DNA from: Epiperipatus broadwayi
Lineage: Eukaryota; Onychophora; Udeonychophora; Euonychophora; Peripatidae
DNA length: 64,000 nt
Assembly: GCA_028023455.1 (NCBI GenBank)
Contig: JAQFVV010006354.1
Location: 992,001-1,056,000, forward strand
Direction: 5' to 3'
Both the position numbers and the translations under genes were made by a program. A model generated the notes under the pieces. The model saw only the letters and a list, made by a program, of their open reading frames with translations. It had not been told where the DNA came from and did no database searches. Below, piece after piece: positions 52,700 through 64,000 of the stretch. Within the stretch, counting starts at the first letter, position 1; every line of letters starts with the position of its first letter.

Positions 52700-53010
52700 A
52701 TATAGGGTATATTTTTTCCTTTTTTTTTTTTTTTTTAATAAATTTTATTTTTATATATATATATATATATATATTTATATAATAAATATATTTTTTATTA
52801 TATATATATATTATATATATATATATATATTATTTTTTTTTTGTTTTTTTTTTTTTTATTATTTTTTTAGGTAAATAAAATTATATAAGTAAATAAAAAA
52901 AATATATAAAAAAAATTAAAAATTTAAATTTTTCAAACACACAAATTTAATTTAATAAATTTAATAAAAGAGGTTGGGGGGGGGGAGGAATACACTTTTT
53001 TTTTTTTAAA
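52700..53010. repeat. Low-complexity T/TA/A block with a ten-G run
   Basis: Poly-T, (TA)n and poly-A segments are followed by GGTTG10AGG near 52975-52988. The texture is unlike the rest of the window. Confidence 0.8.
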
Positions 53011-53075
53011 AATATTTTTTTTTATACATATTAGTTATAACTGAAACACACAAGCTTATTATGTACCTGTGTCTA

Positions 53076-53180
53076 TATATGTAATTTATAGGGTATATGA
53101 GCACAGACCTTCACATGACCCACCACTCTCCACACCATCTCACAACACTGATACACTTGAACACATATATGTTGAAAAGA
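53076..53180 (-). repeat. Dispersed repeat, copy 2 of the B-box-like family
   Basis: Aligns with 30756-30860 over about 100 bp. Its B-box-like region is less conserved. Confidence 0.4.
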
Positions 53181-56100
53181 TAAATAATCACCTAGTTATG
53201 TAATTTTAATATAAATCATTTTAACAAAGACAAACCCCTTTACATGTACAATTAGGTTAGATTTAAGTAGAAGTTACTATTAGAAGAAATTCCATTTTAG
53301 TATTATATATTACAATGATCCTTTAAAAAAAAATAGTTGGTTATTTTCTGCACTGTATACTGATAAGTAATATTAGGAAAATAATTTACTTATTATCAAA
53401 TTAAAATATATTTTTAAAAAATTGTAATGACAATATTTCAGGAATAAAATATTATTATTACAATATCTTCAGAAAACTATGTAAAAAGATAACGTATTTT
53501 AAATTTCAATTAAAATTTTGTTTAAACTTTATCAGTTTCAAACATATTCATTGATTTTTTTGTTAAATTTTAGACAGCAAGTTGAATATTAAAAAAACTG
53601 TTAATCAATTTTCAATTCATTGACCAATGAAATATAATGAATTGTTTTTCATGTTATGCTTTTTGGGGATATAAATAGAAATGAGCAGATGAATTTGGAG
53701 CAAAAAAAAGAAAAAATTATCAAACAAACGTGAACCATTGTTTCATGTAAAAAGTTTGTAAAAACTTATTAAATTTTAGATATTTTATTTTTGTAAATAG
53801 TTAAATAGGTAAGATTAATTGTGATGAAATGAATATAAGATTTGTAATAATAGTTTAAAAATGAGAGAATGCGTTTAAACTAATTTCTTCATCTGTGTCA
53901 CAAATTACAGTCTGAAAATTCAATTTACAATTTTAAAAATGCTATTGAAGGAAAAAGTGCATGAATATATTATTATTATTATTGCAAAAATCATGAAGGA
54001 CAAGAATGCCCCATTTCAATTAATTAAAAGGTGTAACGATAGTCACATAAGAAAATACTTACTATTTATCTCTGCTTTGTTAACAAACTTAGTTGAAAGC
54101 TTAATTATGAAGAGGCATAAAACAAATATACAAAGTGTTAACTTTTATAAACTAATGAAAATAATTTACAGAACTTTAACATAATTTATAATGGAAACTA
54201 GAAGTTAAAAGAAAATAGATATTTTTATTAATTAAAATAACTTGTACTATTTAAATTAACTTTATGAAATTAATATTTAAGGAATAGACATTTGTAATAT
54301 ATTTTATAATGGAAAAATATTAATTAAACAAATATGATAGTGAATGCTTATTATCAACTATTTTAAATGAAAGCTTAGCTGGTACAATTTTCTATGGTAT
54401 TAGAAAATATTAAAAGGATGTGAATTCAACAAAGAATTTCAAGTATGCCAAATAAAGATAAAAGATTATATTCCTGGAGATTTAACCTAAATGAACTTAT
54501 TTATGTTTATCTTCAAGAAAGAAATAATTCTTATATGACATTCAAAGAAAAAAAAAAGTTTAAGTGAAAATGACTTATTAATTAATGCTATGAATAATTA
54601 AATATAATAATGATAAGATCAATACACTCACCTATGTTTTGATTTTATTGTTTAACTACAATTTTATAAACTTTTATGATATTTATGTGTAGTTAAAATT
54701 CAAACATGTTTAAATATGAAATATTACCTGCAGAAGCATCAACATTTTCGAGAGTTTATTTTGTTATTGTTATTTATGATTCTTAAGTGTTCTACATGAG
54801 ATCCTGGGAATCACTAATCAATGGAAAAGATAAGCATACATTGAAGTCTATAATTTCAATTTATTCACTTAATAAACTTATGATAAGTTTGTAACCAATC
54901 ATTCAATATATTCACAGATTTAAAGTCTAATAAATGTTTATAGTACTGCATTATATATAACAAATTTTAAATTTGTGCTTGTTAAATTAATTTGTTGAGC
55001 AAAGTATTCTAAATTAATATTAGCAATATCATATAGTACAATAAATCACTCAATTATTATTCTTCATTAATATTATGAAACACTGGCAGGAGAGAATGTC
55101 TGACTTAACTTTTATCTTCAAAACCTCAGCAATGCACAGCAGGAAGAAATCCTTTATGAGTTTTAAACTTTGGTGTAGGTTTCATACAGTAATTAAAATA
55201 TAAAAAAAATACTTTCATCCATTAATTAGAATGTCATCATCACAGGAAAAGTTTGATATTTTCATTTATGAAATAAACATTTTAAAACTCACATATTTTA
55301 TCAATTAAACAATTCAGAGTATGTTAAATTTTATCACTCCACCTTAAGAAAAAATATTTTTTCCCTCTTTCAATGTGAAGATCAAATAAAAATTGTTATA
55401 GTATTAAAAAAAAACTTTGCACTAATGTTTCTTTTTTTTAAACAATAGTAAATAGTGTTTTTTAAAAGAAATGATGTGCCACAAGTAAATTATGATTTTA
55501 ATAAATAATTATTTTTCATCAATTCTTTTTTTTGCAGAATGAATTATTATTGAACATTTACAAATATTTGCAATGCCAATTTGCAGTTCTTACTAGAATT
55601 AAAGTTTTTAATCCATGTAAATTAATTCCAAATAATATTCAATTGCAAATATTATGGATAAGCTATTATGAAATTATTAGAATTTTTGGTAATGTTCTTG
55701 TCAATAGTAGAATTAGATATTCCTTGGTAATTTTAATTATAATATAGATATTCAATTTAGTTTTAAAATTGACAATTATTCTCCAGTCATAGAAATAGCA
55801 ATAACAATCACTTGTGAAGTTTTCTATAATATAAAATTTTAAAAATAATATTCTAAATACTGTAACAAGAAATTATATTACCATTCTATTGGCAGTTCTA
55901 GAGACTTCCATTCCCTTGATGTTTCTATTTAAACAATTGTGTCAAGATATAAGTTTAGCATGACATACTGACTAATATAAAACAAAAGTTTTTTTTAAAA
56001 ATTACACTGTTTAAAAACATAGTAGATTTTAAAACTCAACTATTATATAATTAAATTGATTGAGAATCTTGAGAAAATGAGACACTGGTATAGACTGATG

Positions 56101-57520
56101 TCAAGTGTTTGTCTCATCTTATTTATACTCTTGATTATATGACCATTTTACCAGACTGCTTATTTGCCTTCGAATTTATAACCTCTCCTCTGATTAGTTT
56201 GAAACCTTGACCTATATATCACCAAGGAAGAATTTATTCAAAAATTATTTAATTAAAATTTTAACTTTACAACAAATAAATTTTTGTCTGGGTGATTTAA
56301 TTAATTAAAACACCGTTCTGGTTGAATAAAAATAATTAATTGAAAACTACAAATAACCAGGACGAAAATAAAATAATACATAACACAATTTAATACTTTT
56401 ATTTATTACACTTTTAAATTTTCTCAGAATAGGTTTTCAATTGCTTTTAAGATTATTTAAACCAAATAATATTAATTAAATATAATATTTATCCTCCCAT
56501 TCAGCATTTATTCCATATTAAAGCTTTTAATTTATGCACTAACTTTATCAAACACTTTTATAATTAAATTAGTTTTAAACTATTAATATAGAATATTCTG
56601 TTTTACATTGAAAGTTAATTAAATATTATAGCTTTAGTTTTCAAATTAAAAAATCAAAATATAGGGTTTGAACTTGGTGATTAACTTTAAAAATTATTAC
56701 AAGCTCTTTAAAACATTTGTACAGAAAACTAAAATTAAATGAGCATTTTAAATTACACTTTTTATCACTGATATTATTAGCTTTTAAAATTTAAAGATGT
56801 TTAACACTTAAAACTTTTATTTAATGGCTTGAGTGGGTGCAGTATGATAGACACTAGCAGCAGCTGATTTGTTGAAATTTTGTTTTCTTTTTAAAATTAC
56901 ATGAAAACTGTAAGCATGACATAGAAAAATTCTGAAATTTGTTGCTATTTGAATTCCTTTTTAAAATGGTATAACTCAGATGGAGAATGACAAATGATCA
57001 CTGTCAATCAAAATGTGGACTGCACAATGACCACTGGCTAAGTCACTAAATGAAGAACCAGTTGTTCTAATATAAAACTAGTACACAATAATTATAGACT
57101 AAGTTTGAATGATGAGCTTTTTGCTCTGATCATGAAATTAATTTTTCAAAATAATAACTAATGTATCAAATGGGTATATTTTCTAATTTGGAAAATTATT
57201 TACTAATGATTGTTATAATATGTGTAACAAATCCAAACAAATGTATACCTACAAGATCTATATTGTAATTGTATGTGTATTTTCCTTAATAAAAAAAAAA
57301 AATAGATTTTTTATTAATATTTTTCTTAGTAGGTTCATTTAATTTTTTTTCTGCTCAGTTTACTAGATTGCATGAAGAAGACCAAGATGCAATTTTTGTT
57401 TTGGCAAGACTCTGAAATAAAATGAATTAATAATGTCTCGATGATTCTAGGCCTTCATCCCATAGAATCATAATACCGCAAATAGTCAATTAATTTTTTT
57501 TTTTAGTATTTTAATTTTTT
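53181..57520. other. AT-rich non-coding stretch
   Basis: No gene was recognised in 4.3 kb. Open frames at 53939-54184 and 55532-55747 look like chance. At about 54745 the minus strand has CTCGAAAATGTTGATGC, which resembles part of a PLE hammerhead, but the rest of the fold is missing. Confidence 0.45.
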
Positions 57521-57524
57521 GTAT

Positions 57525-58010
57525 CGTTTGCATGGTATTATTTTAATTTTTTATTATTTGATAAATTATAATTTATTAATGTGTTTGTTTATGTGCTTGC
57601 ATTTGTATTAGTGTGTGTAGTATATAAATTATACATGTGTTCCTATATAACATAGTGATTTATGTATAATGCAATTTTGGGGCTCATAAGTATTTACCTT
57701 TTTTTTTATTATTTGCATAGTATTTTACATTTTTCTATTATCTTTATAGTTTTATTATTTTTATAAATTATAATTTATTAATGTGCTTGCATTTGTATTA
57801 GTGGGTATAGTATATAAATTACACTTGTATTCAAATATAATATAATGGTTTATGTACAATGTAATTTTGGGGCTCTGATCCAAGTTTGAGGCAACCTTTT
57901 TTATAGATATAATGATTCTCAAAAGGTTTAATAATTTATTAGTGTCTTTATATATGTATTAGTCTGTTTGTGTTTGAACTTTTATGTCTGCATTTGTATA
58001 ACAAGTAATG

Positions 58011-58013
<3 letters not shown>
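57525..58013. repeat. Three degenerate tandem copies, period about 185-190 bp
   Basis: AATTTTGGGGCTC recurs at about 57673 and 57863, and AATTTATTA with GCTTGCATTTGTATTAGT at matching offsets. A partial third copy runs into the (AT)n tract. Confidence 0.75.

Positions 58014-58099
<86 letters not shown>
58014..58099. repeat. (AT)n microsatellite, about 43 copies
   Basis: Uninterrupted alternating TA of about 86 bp. Confidence 0.98.
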
Positions 58100-58106
<7 letters not shown>

Positions 58107-59734
58107 AGTATTATAGAGCAGGGTAATGTAAATTTTAAGACTAATTATCAGATGTACAGAAAGGTTGCAATTGATAAAGCAATCACACAATTTACTGAGC
58201 ATAGTAACGTGAAAATCTAAACTCTTAAAACCAATATAGAGAGGTATCAAGTGATGTGTGTGGTTATAGCCACAATTGTATGCAGGCAAAGAATCAAATT
58301 CTGATTTTTGCATATGCCCTGGTACTCATGCAGTGGAGTCAGTAGTTTTGCCACATCTTGCATCACATTTTTGTGTCTATAACTAGCAAATCATCTCTAT
58401 GCAAATAAATTATATGTCTATGAGACAATAAATATAACAAGATAGCATTACTGGTTTGCACAAAAAATATAATTATCACTGATGTACACAAAAAATATAA
58501 AATGAGATGAAACTCATTTTATCATTGATACAGACATTTGCCTTTAATTTCTAGTTTTGGATAGACAAGAAGCCAATTTCTATGCTAACAAATGCATATC
58601 CAATTTTTGAAAATGATTTATTTTGTATCTTTTATTGGGTACAAGATAAAACTGAAGAATTCTTATGTGATTATTTTTGTGGATTTTGAAGCTATGGATT
58701 ATCTGCGGTAAAAAGTATTATATATTGTTTGAATGAGAATTTTGTGAGAAATACAAAAAAATTATCAATGAGGATGTAATTTAAATTTAATTAATGATAA
58801 ATTTGAAATTATGAACAAACAATAAAGTAATAATTATTTTGGATGTTAAAAATTTTTTTTCCTTGTTTTGTTAAATGTAATCACTATTTATCTTAGCCTT
58901 ATTGTTTTTCATAGATTTTCTAATTTTTATCAATGTAAAGCTTTTTGCTCTAACATTATTAAAATTGAAGTTATTGTGAAAATTATGTCTCAAGTCAGTT
59001 TTTAAAAATTCAATATGGCGCCATGGATCTTAAAAATAGGTAAATTAAAATTCATTATTATTTAAGCTGTACCAAAATTATTTTTCAGCTAGAGGATAAA
59101 TAAATACTGATATAATAGCTCTAACATGTAATAATTATAACATTATAAATATTCACAATAATTTATTTAAAGCAAAATTAAACTATATAAATTAATTTTT
59201 TAGATGTATTACCTCAATGTTTTTAACTTAACTTTTTGCTTCGGCCAAAGCTAAAGGTTATAATTCACCATAGCTTATAAAGAAAAAAATGAAACAAAAA
59301 CTCTTATTAGTAAAAAAAAGTAAACTTTAAAAATAGTTTATTAAAAGAAAAACTTTATCACTGTTACCATATGATTAAATATAGTCAATTACACTTTATA
59401 ATTAACTTAACAATTCATTTTTACAAAAGATAATTGTTTAATTACTTATGAAAATGTTTTAGGCTGTGTGCAATATAGGTATATTGCACTACTGATTTGG
59501 TTAATTTGTTAGTTAAATAGAATTATTTGACAAGTGCAGCTGTTCATCTTAACACTTAATTTTAACACTGATCACTATCATTTTAATAATAATATTTAAT
59601 TCAAAGAGATACGTTTCATAAACAAATCTATCTTCAACTTGCATCTAATCTTAGCATCAAATAATATTATCTTACTAACATCACATTGACTAAATGAAAA
59701 ATGTTTTGTAAAAACAGTTTTATTCTTACATTTG
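58100..59734. other. AT-rich non-coding stretch
   Basis: Nothing recognised. Confidence 0.5.
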
Positions 59735-60420
59735 ATTTTTTTCAACCATTAATAACTTTTTACTAATATTAGAAAAATCAAACAAAATAAACTTTTAGGA
59801 CATAAGTTTGATTTTGCAGCTTATCCTACTGATTGATAACTTTTTATCAACATTAATTAATTCAAAGAAAATGGAGTTCTTAGAATCGCCTTTCATTTTA
59901 CAATTAATCATTTTGATAATTGATAATTTTCTATCAACATCAAGTAAATCAAATTAAATAGCCTTTTTAGAACTATCTTTCATTTTGCAATTTATTCTTC
60001 TGACGATTGTTAATTTTCATCAATATCAGATAAGTTACACTAAAAGTGTTTCTTTGAAATAACTTTTATTTTACAATGAATTTTCTTTTTTATTAGCAAT
60101 TTTCTATCTATATTAACTGAATCAAACAAAATGGATTCCTTCAGTTTTGATTTCAGCTTACAATTTTTTCTTGCATTTGTTAAGTTTTTCAATAACTTGA
60201 CATTGATTAAATACAATATTTTTGTTTGAAATAGCTTCCATTTTACAACTGATTTTTGCATGTATTGATAACTTCTTACCAATATTAAATGTACTAAATA
60301 TAATACTATTTCTAGTAATATTTTTCATTTTACAATTAATTTTAGTATTGGTGGATATTTGATCCACAACAATTTGAGAATATAGGGGGAAAATACTTTT
60401 TACTAATTTTTCAGTTTTCA
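59735..60420 (-). pseudogene. Decayed gene with 87-bp (29-residue) tandem repeats
   Basis: The anchor CATTTTACAA or a near variant recurs at about 59894, 59981, 60068, 60154, 60239 and 60326: a steady 86-87 bp period. On the minus strand units read like INCKMKNITRNSIIFSTFNI and ISCKMEAISNKNIVFNQCQV, sharing CKM, a central IxF and a basic C-terminal part. The period is an exact multiple of three and the cysteine recurs, which suggests a once-translated repeat protein. Two frames now share it, and stops occur lower down. It may belong with the coiled-coil region at 60640-61334, interrupted by the insertion at 60.45 kb. No function can be assigned. Confidence 0.55.
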
Positions 60421-60455
60421 CATGATCATCATTTCTTATGCTTCCTCAAGCTGTT

Positions 60456-60630
60456 AAAACAGGCAAAACTCTCCATACAATATTGTCACTCAGTGCAATC
60501 TAGAAACTAATCTGGGGATATTGGGTGAAAAGGCACTAGATACGGATTTTATGCACATGCCTTCTAGCACCCATTATTTACTCTGGCTTGCACTGAGTGG
60601 CACAAAAGTATGAAGAGTTTTGCCTGTTTT
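60456..60630. mobile_element. Foldback fragment of hammerhead monomer family H2
   Basis: AAAACAGGCAAAACTC (60456-60471) and its complement (60615-60630) end a 175-bp unit with 44-bp inverted arms (60456-60499, 60587-60630). The middle is plus-sense H2 sequence: GAAACTAATCTGGGGATATT from 60503, then GCACTAGAT...TTTTATGCACA. The hammerhead is cut before GAAAC, so it is inactive. Confidence 0.75.
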
Positions 60631-60639
60631 TTCAGTTTT

Positions 60640-61334
60640 CATCATTTTATCTATTTGTTCCTCTTTTATATCTAATGTTATGTTCTTCCCCAAAATTTGA
60701 GATTCTATTTCATATTCTACATCCAACAATTTCCACTTCTTTTAATTGTTGCTTTTGGGATTCTTGTGAACTAACAAAACTATTTTCTAAGGTAGTACCT
60801 ATCTCAATTTTAGAATGTACAGGGTCTATTTTTTATTATCTAGTTTAAATTCTTTTAATTGAGTCTCTTGAGATTCTTCTGAAGTAACTAACTGAATTAT
60901 TTTTGGGGGCAATTTGTACTACTATTTGAGGATTTATCTCCACTTATCGAAAATCTTTTACTTCCCCAATTAAAGTTTCTAATGCTTTTCTAACAGATAG
61001 TTTTGAATTAGCTAAAATGACTTTCTGGGATTGCTTTAATCTCAGTTTAGGATTCTACCACTTTTAATACTTTATTCACTTGTAATGTTTCTAATTTAAT
61101 TACCTGTTTCTTCTGAGATTATTTTATATTACTTCTCTGGGTTTCAAATTTAGCATTAAATTTATTATCCAATTCATTAAATTTCATATCAAGTTTATTA
61201 CTTAGATATTCTTCCATCTCTTTGTACTGAGTTTGCATTGTTGCTACAAAATCACAAAAAGATAACTTATCTTGAGTAAGAGGAATTGTCATATCTTGGG
61301 TCCCTCTAGTATTTTTATTTTTCAAATTACTCAT
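60640..61334 (-). pseudogene. Gag-like coiled-coil N-terminus, decayed
   Basis: The minus strand opens at ATG 61334 with MSNLKNKNTRGTQD, then charged helical sequence (YLSNKLDMKFNELDNKFN) for 71 codons to 61119. Beyond that, fragments such as KLETLQVNKVLKVVES continue in changing frames to about 60640. It resembles the coiled-coil regions at 31.6 kb and 37.3-37.9 kb. The likely source is an LTR element gag; no LTR was recognised here. Confidence 0.4.
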
Positions 61335-62988
61335 GACAATTTATTAAACAAAATTATAATTTTAATTACATTATCACACTACTTCACTTTCAACATATAA
61401 TTATAAATTTACTGTTAATAATATATTTAGCCACAAGGTCTAAACATCAAGCATCAAAATATCCAAATTCTACAGTAACCACTTTATGAATTAATAACTT
61501 CAAATATTTTAAACACTCAATAAATTCTCTAATAAAATAGTTTCACATCATCATCATTCACATAAATCTTAAATATTTTCTTTTAAAGTTGGACATTATA
61601 ATTTAAAGTTATCAATAAAGAGTACAAGTTATTTTATACCTCATAAATAGATAAAATAATAATTTACAATAAAAAGCAATTATACTTTGTATTAAAAAAA
61701 ATGATAAATTATAATAGGATGACTACAATTGACCAAATGGTCAATTTTCATTATAAGAATATATAATCACTGGTTAAAATTATTATTATAATCATGGCAT
61801 AAAATCTGATCATCACAATATATTTAAAATGTTTAACAAAAAGCTATTTAGGCAACTAACTAATATTTAATATGGTAAACATACCAAATTAAAATGAACT
61901 ATTAATATAACATATGGATGTTACAATTACCTTAATAGCTATTTTAACTGGTTGATTATCATAAAATAAAGCCATGCATTAAGTGATTGCACCATGTAAT
62001 CAGGTTATTTATAAGAGAACCATCTATAACCAACCATTTACTGATCAATAACCAACATTGGTCAAGCCATTTTGTAACCAATAAAAGATAGAGTGCATGA
62101 AGGGACTGACAAAGTATGAGCCATGCATCATTTTGCAACCAAAGGTGTGTGAGTGTGATATAAGAGTTAAAATACTATACTTCATGATGACAAAGTTCAA
62201 ATAACAATGTAGCACCATAAATGGTAACTATATGGAGAGTTTTTGCCTGTTTTTTTATAAATGGTAAATGCTATTAGCTATAGTTATGCTCATTAGGTTC
62301 AAATAATAACATATTTCACAATACCAACATATACAGGGAAAACATTATAATAAAATATAATGAAATACAAAATAACGCTATTAAGCATTACGAGGAGGAG
62401 AAACCTCAACTCATTCTATTATACATAAAATAATCTTATTATTATAAACATATGCTATTAAAGTTACTTTTAGAGTTTTTTCTTTAAGATCTAATACAAT
62501 TATTAACTTTTTATATCCATCTTGTAAAGATATTCATAAGCATCGTTTAAGCATCTCATTGCTTTGATCAGACGAAATAACTTTAAATTCCTAAAATATT
62601 TGAAATGTTCTTTTAAAATTAATACCGTTCAGAATTTATTTATCTTTGAATGTAAAATTTCAATATGAAAATAAATTTAATAATGCAGTTCATGAAATTA
62701 TGTAAGAGTATCTTAGGGTAATATGTTTTCATATATTCTTTTGACTCTATATTTATTCAATATTAAAAGAAATCCTAGTTATAATACAATAAATAAAATA
62801 TACACTTCCCCTAATTATAACAATAACAATATTATTAAAAACAATAAAATACATGATCTGTAAATTTAGAATAAAATAAAGAATAAGCTAGGATTACATT
62901 CAGATATTAAGAATGGGCATGAAATTTGACAGACATCCTAAACATCTTAGAATAAATGTACATTAACAACTTCTAAATATAACATAGG
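61335..62988. other. AT-rich stretch with one H2 snippet
   Basis: Nothing recognised except GGAGAGTTTTTGCCTGTTTT at about 62233-62252, which matches the end of the H2 monomer. Confidence 0.5.
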
Positions 62989-63101
62989 TTAAAACAGGCA
63001 AAACTCAGTATACATATTGTCACACACAGCAAGCTAGAGTAATCAATAAATACCAGAAGGCTTGTGCATAAAATCCCCATCTAATGCCTACTTATCCAAT
63101 A

Positions 63102-63143
63102 TCCCCAGATTAGTTTCTGTCTTGTGATCTTCATCAGTGAGGA
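63102..63143 (-). ncRNA. Hammerhead ribozyme, H2 unit 1
   Basis: Minus strand: stem I TCCTCA/TGGGGA (six pairs), core CTGATGA, stem II region AGAT-CACAA-GACA, GAAAC, stem III ACTAAT (one mismatch to the palindrome ACTAGT), C17. Stem II is weakened by two changes, and the first stem II pair is A-A in all H2 copies. Confidence 0.65.
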
Positions 63144-63555
63144 GCCTTGGATCTGAGAGGACAGCACCTAGATATTACAATGTAATGCAACCCTCTAGCA
63201 GCCACTTTTATCTCCACTTAACTAAAAAACTTTGAGTCTAAAATTGAAAACATCTTAATATTTTCAATACAAGATCATTAGCATATATAGACATATAGGT
63301 CTGAACTCAGTTCAGTACCTATACATTTTGGTGTCTTTGGTTTTTTAATAACCATATCCACCACTATCTTATTAGGCAGGATTGCTTTTAAGCCAATAAA
63401 CATCACATGATCTCCATTTCTTATCTTTGCTTATAACTGTTATTAAAACAGGAAAAACTCACTATACATATTGCCACACACAGAAAGCTAAAGTAATCAA
63501 TGGATGCCAGAAGGCTTGTGCATAAAATTCCCATCCAGTGCCTACTCATTCAATA

Positions 63556-63597
63556 TCCCCATACTAGTTTCTGGCTTGTGGCCTTCATCAGTGAAGA
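63556..63597 (-). ncRNA. Hammerhead ribozyme, H2 unit 2
   Basis: Minus strand: core CTGATGA intact, stem II GGC/GCC around CACAA with an A-A pair at its base, GAAAC, perfect palindromic stem III ACTAGT, cleavage triplet GTA instead of GTC. Stem I keeps six pairs including two G-T wobbles. The non-canonical stem II base may lower activity. Confidence 0.7.
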
Positions 63598-63899
63598 GCC
63601 TTGGATTTTAAGCAAGCATAAGCAATAGTGATCATGTAAGGTTTGTTGGCTTAAAACCAATCCTGGCTAATAGAATAATGGTGGATATGATTATTAAAGT
63701 ACCAAAGACACCAAAATGTATAGGTACTGAACTGAGTTCAGACCTATATGACTATATAAGCTTATGATCTTGTATTGAAAATATTATGGTGTGTTCAATT
63801 TAAGACTCATAATTTTGTAGTTAAGTGGAGATAAAAGGTGGCTGCAAGAAGGTTGCATTAAATCTTAACACCTAGGTGCAGTGCTCTCAGATCCAAGGT

Positions 63900-63941
63900 T
63901 CCTCACTGACAAAGGCCACAAGCCAGAAACTAGTCTGGGGA
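63900..63941 (+). ncRNA. Hammerhead ribozyme, H2 unit 3, core mutated
   Basis: Stem I TCCTCA/TGGGGA and stem III ACTAGT are perfect, GAAAC is intact and C17 is at 63935. The core reads CTGACAA, so catalytic G8 is A. Predicted inactive. Confidence 0.7.
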
Positions 63942-64000
63942 TATTGGATGAGTAGGCACTAGATGGGGATTTTATGCACAAGCCTTCTGGCATCAATTTA

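Larger units (their letters stand above)
62989..64000. mobile_element. Hammerhead monomer array H2 (retrozyme-like), tandem plus inverted, cut by window end
   Basis: Unit 1 (62991-63444, 454 bp) and the start of unit 2 (63445 to about 63607) are tandem, both beginning AAAACAGG(C/A)AAAACTCA. At about 63611 orientation flips and unit 3 (63611-64000) is the reverse complement, running off the window. Each has a hammerhead in the same monomer sense. No ORF. H2 shares with H1 only the ribozyme stem I (TCCTCA/TGGGGA), the GAAAC block and the palindromic stem III style; the bodies are unrelated. Organisation fits a retrozyme-type element. Confidence 0.78.

Noticed and set aside
54740-54765. CTCGAAAATGTTGATGC on the minus strand as a PLE hammerhead
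   Set aside because: No CUGANGA core or stem II was found beside it.
57948-58313. Tyr-Ile repeat reading frame
   Set aside because: Translation of the (AT)n tract.

Overview
The window looks like about 64 kb of intergenic DNA from an AT-rich invertebrate animal genome. The evidence is strong AT bias outside mobile elements, long (AT)n, (ATT)n and (CA)n tracts, a Ty3/gypsy LTR element, Penelope-like retroelements (PLEs), non-LTR retrotransposon relics, a ZBED/hAT-type relic and tRNA-derived SINEs. No operons, no bacterial-type genes and no intact host gene were recognised. The exact phylum cannot be read from the sequence; molluscs, flatworms, cnidarians and chelicerates all carry this mixture.

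Layout. 1-4.0 kb: AT-rich sequence and microsatellites. 4.03-4.13 kb: two TA-centred hairpins. 4.26-4.88 kb: an inverted pair of PLE 3' ends (family P2). 7.49-7.73 kb: a palindrome whose loop holds a PLE (family P1) terminus. 7.78-9.45 kb: an array of 422-bp monomers, two forward and two inverted, each built around a hammerhead ribozyme (family H1). 10.5 kb: a SINE. 15.9-16.8 kb: relic of a LINE endonuclease. 18.19-23.72 kb: a complete-looking Ty3/gypsy element with near-identical 914-bp LTRs but no integrase. 28.5-29.9 kb: relic of a LINE reverse transcriptase. 31.5-33.3 kb: decayed coiled-coil coding sequence. 34.6-39.2 kb: an old LTR element with a Gag relic on the minus strand. 39.3-44.1 kb: a near-perfect 4.8-kb palindrome made of two PLE P1 copies with GIY-YIG endonuclease domains. 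44.1-46.0 kb: a ZBED/hAT transposase pseudogene. 47.2 kb: a 5'-truncated PLE end with a hammerhead-like 3' UTR. 50.7 kb: a second SINE. 59.7-61.3 kb: a decayed 29-residue repeat protein and Gag-like coiled coil. 60.45 kb and 62.99-64 kb: fragments and an array of a second hammerhead monomer family (H2, about 454 bp), cut by the window edge.

The coherent system is the hammerhead/PLE group. PLE copies carry decayed hammerhead-like folds just after the stop codon. Two unrelated monomer families (H1, H2) carry better hammerheads and no ORF, which is the organisation of animal retrozymes. Established knowledge suggests that such RNAs self-cleave, circularise and are copied by PLE-type reverse transcriptase; a link to the PLE in this window is inference. 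Nearly every member of this group here is arranged as an inverted pair, including the full PLE with a 13-bp spacer. That is the most unusual feature of the window.
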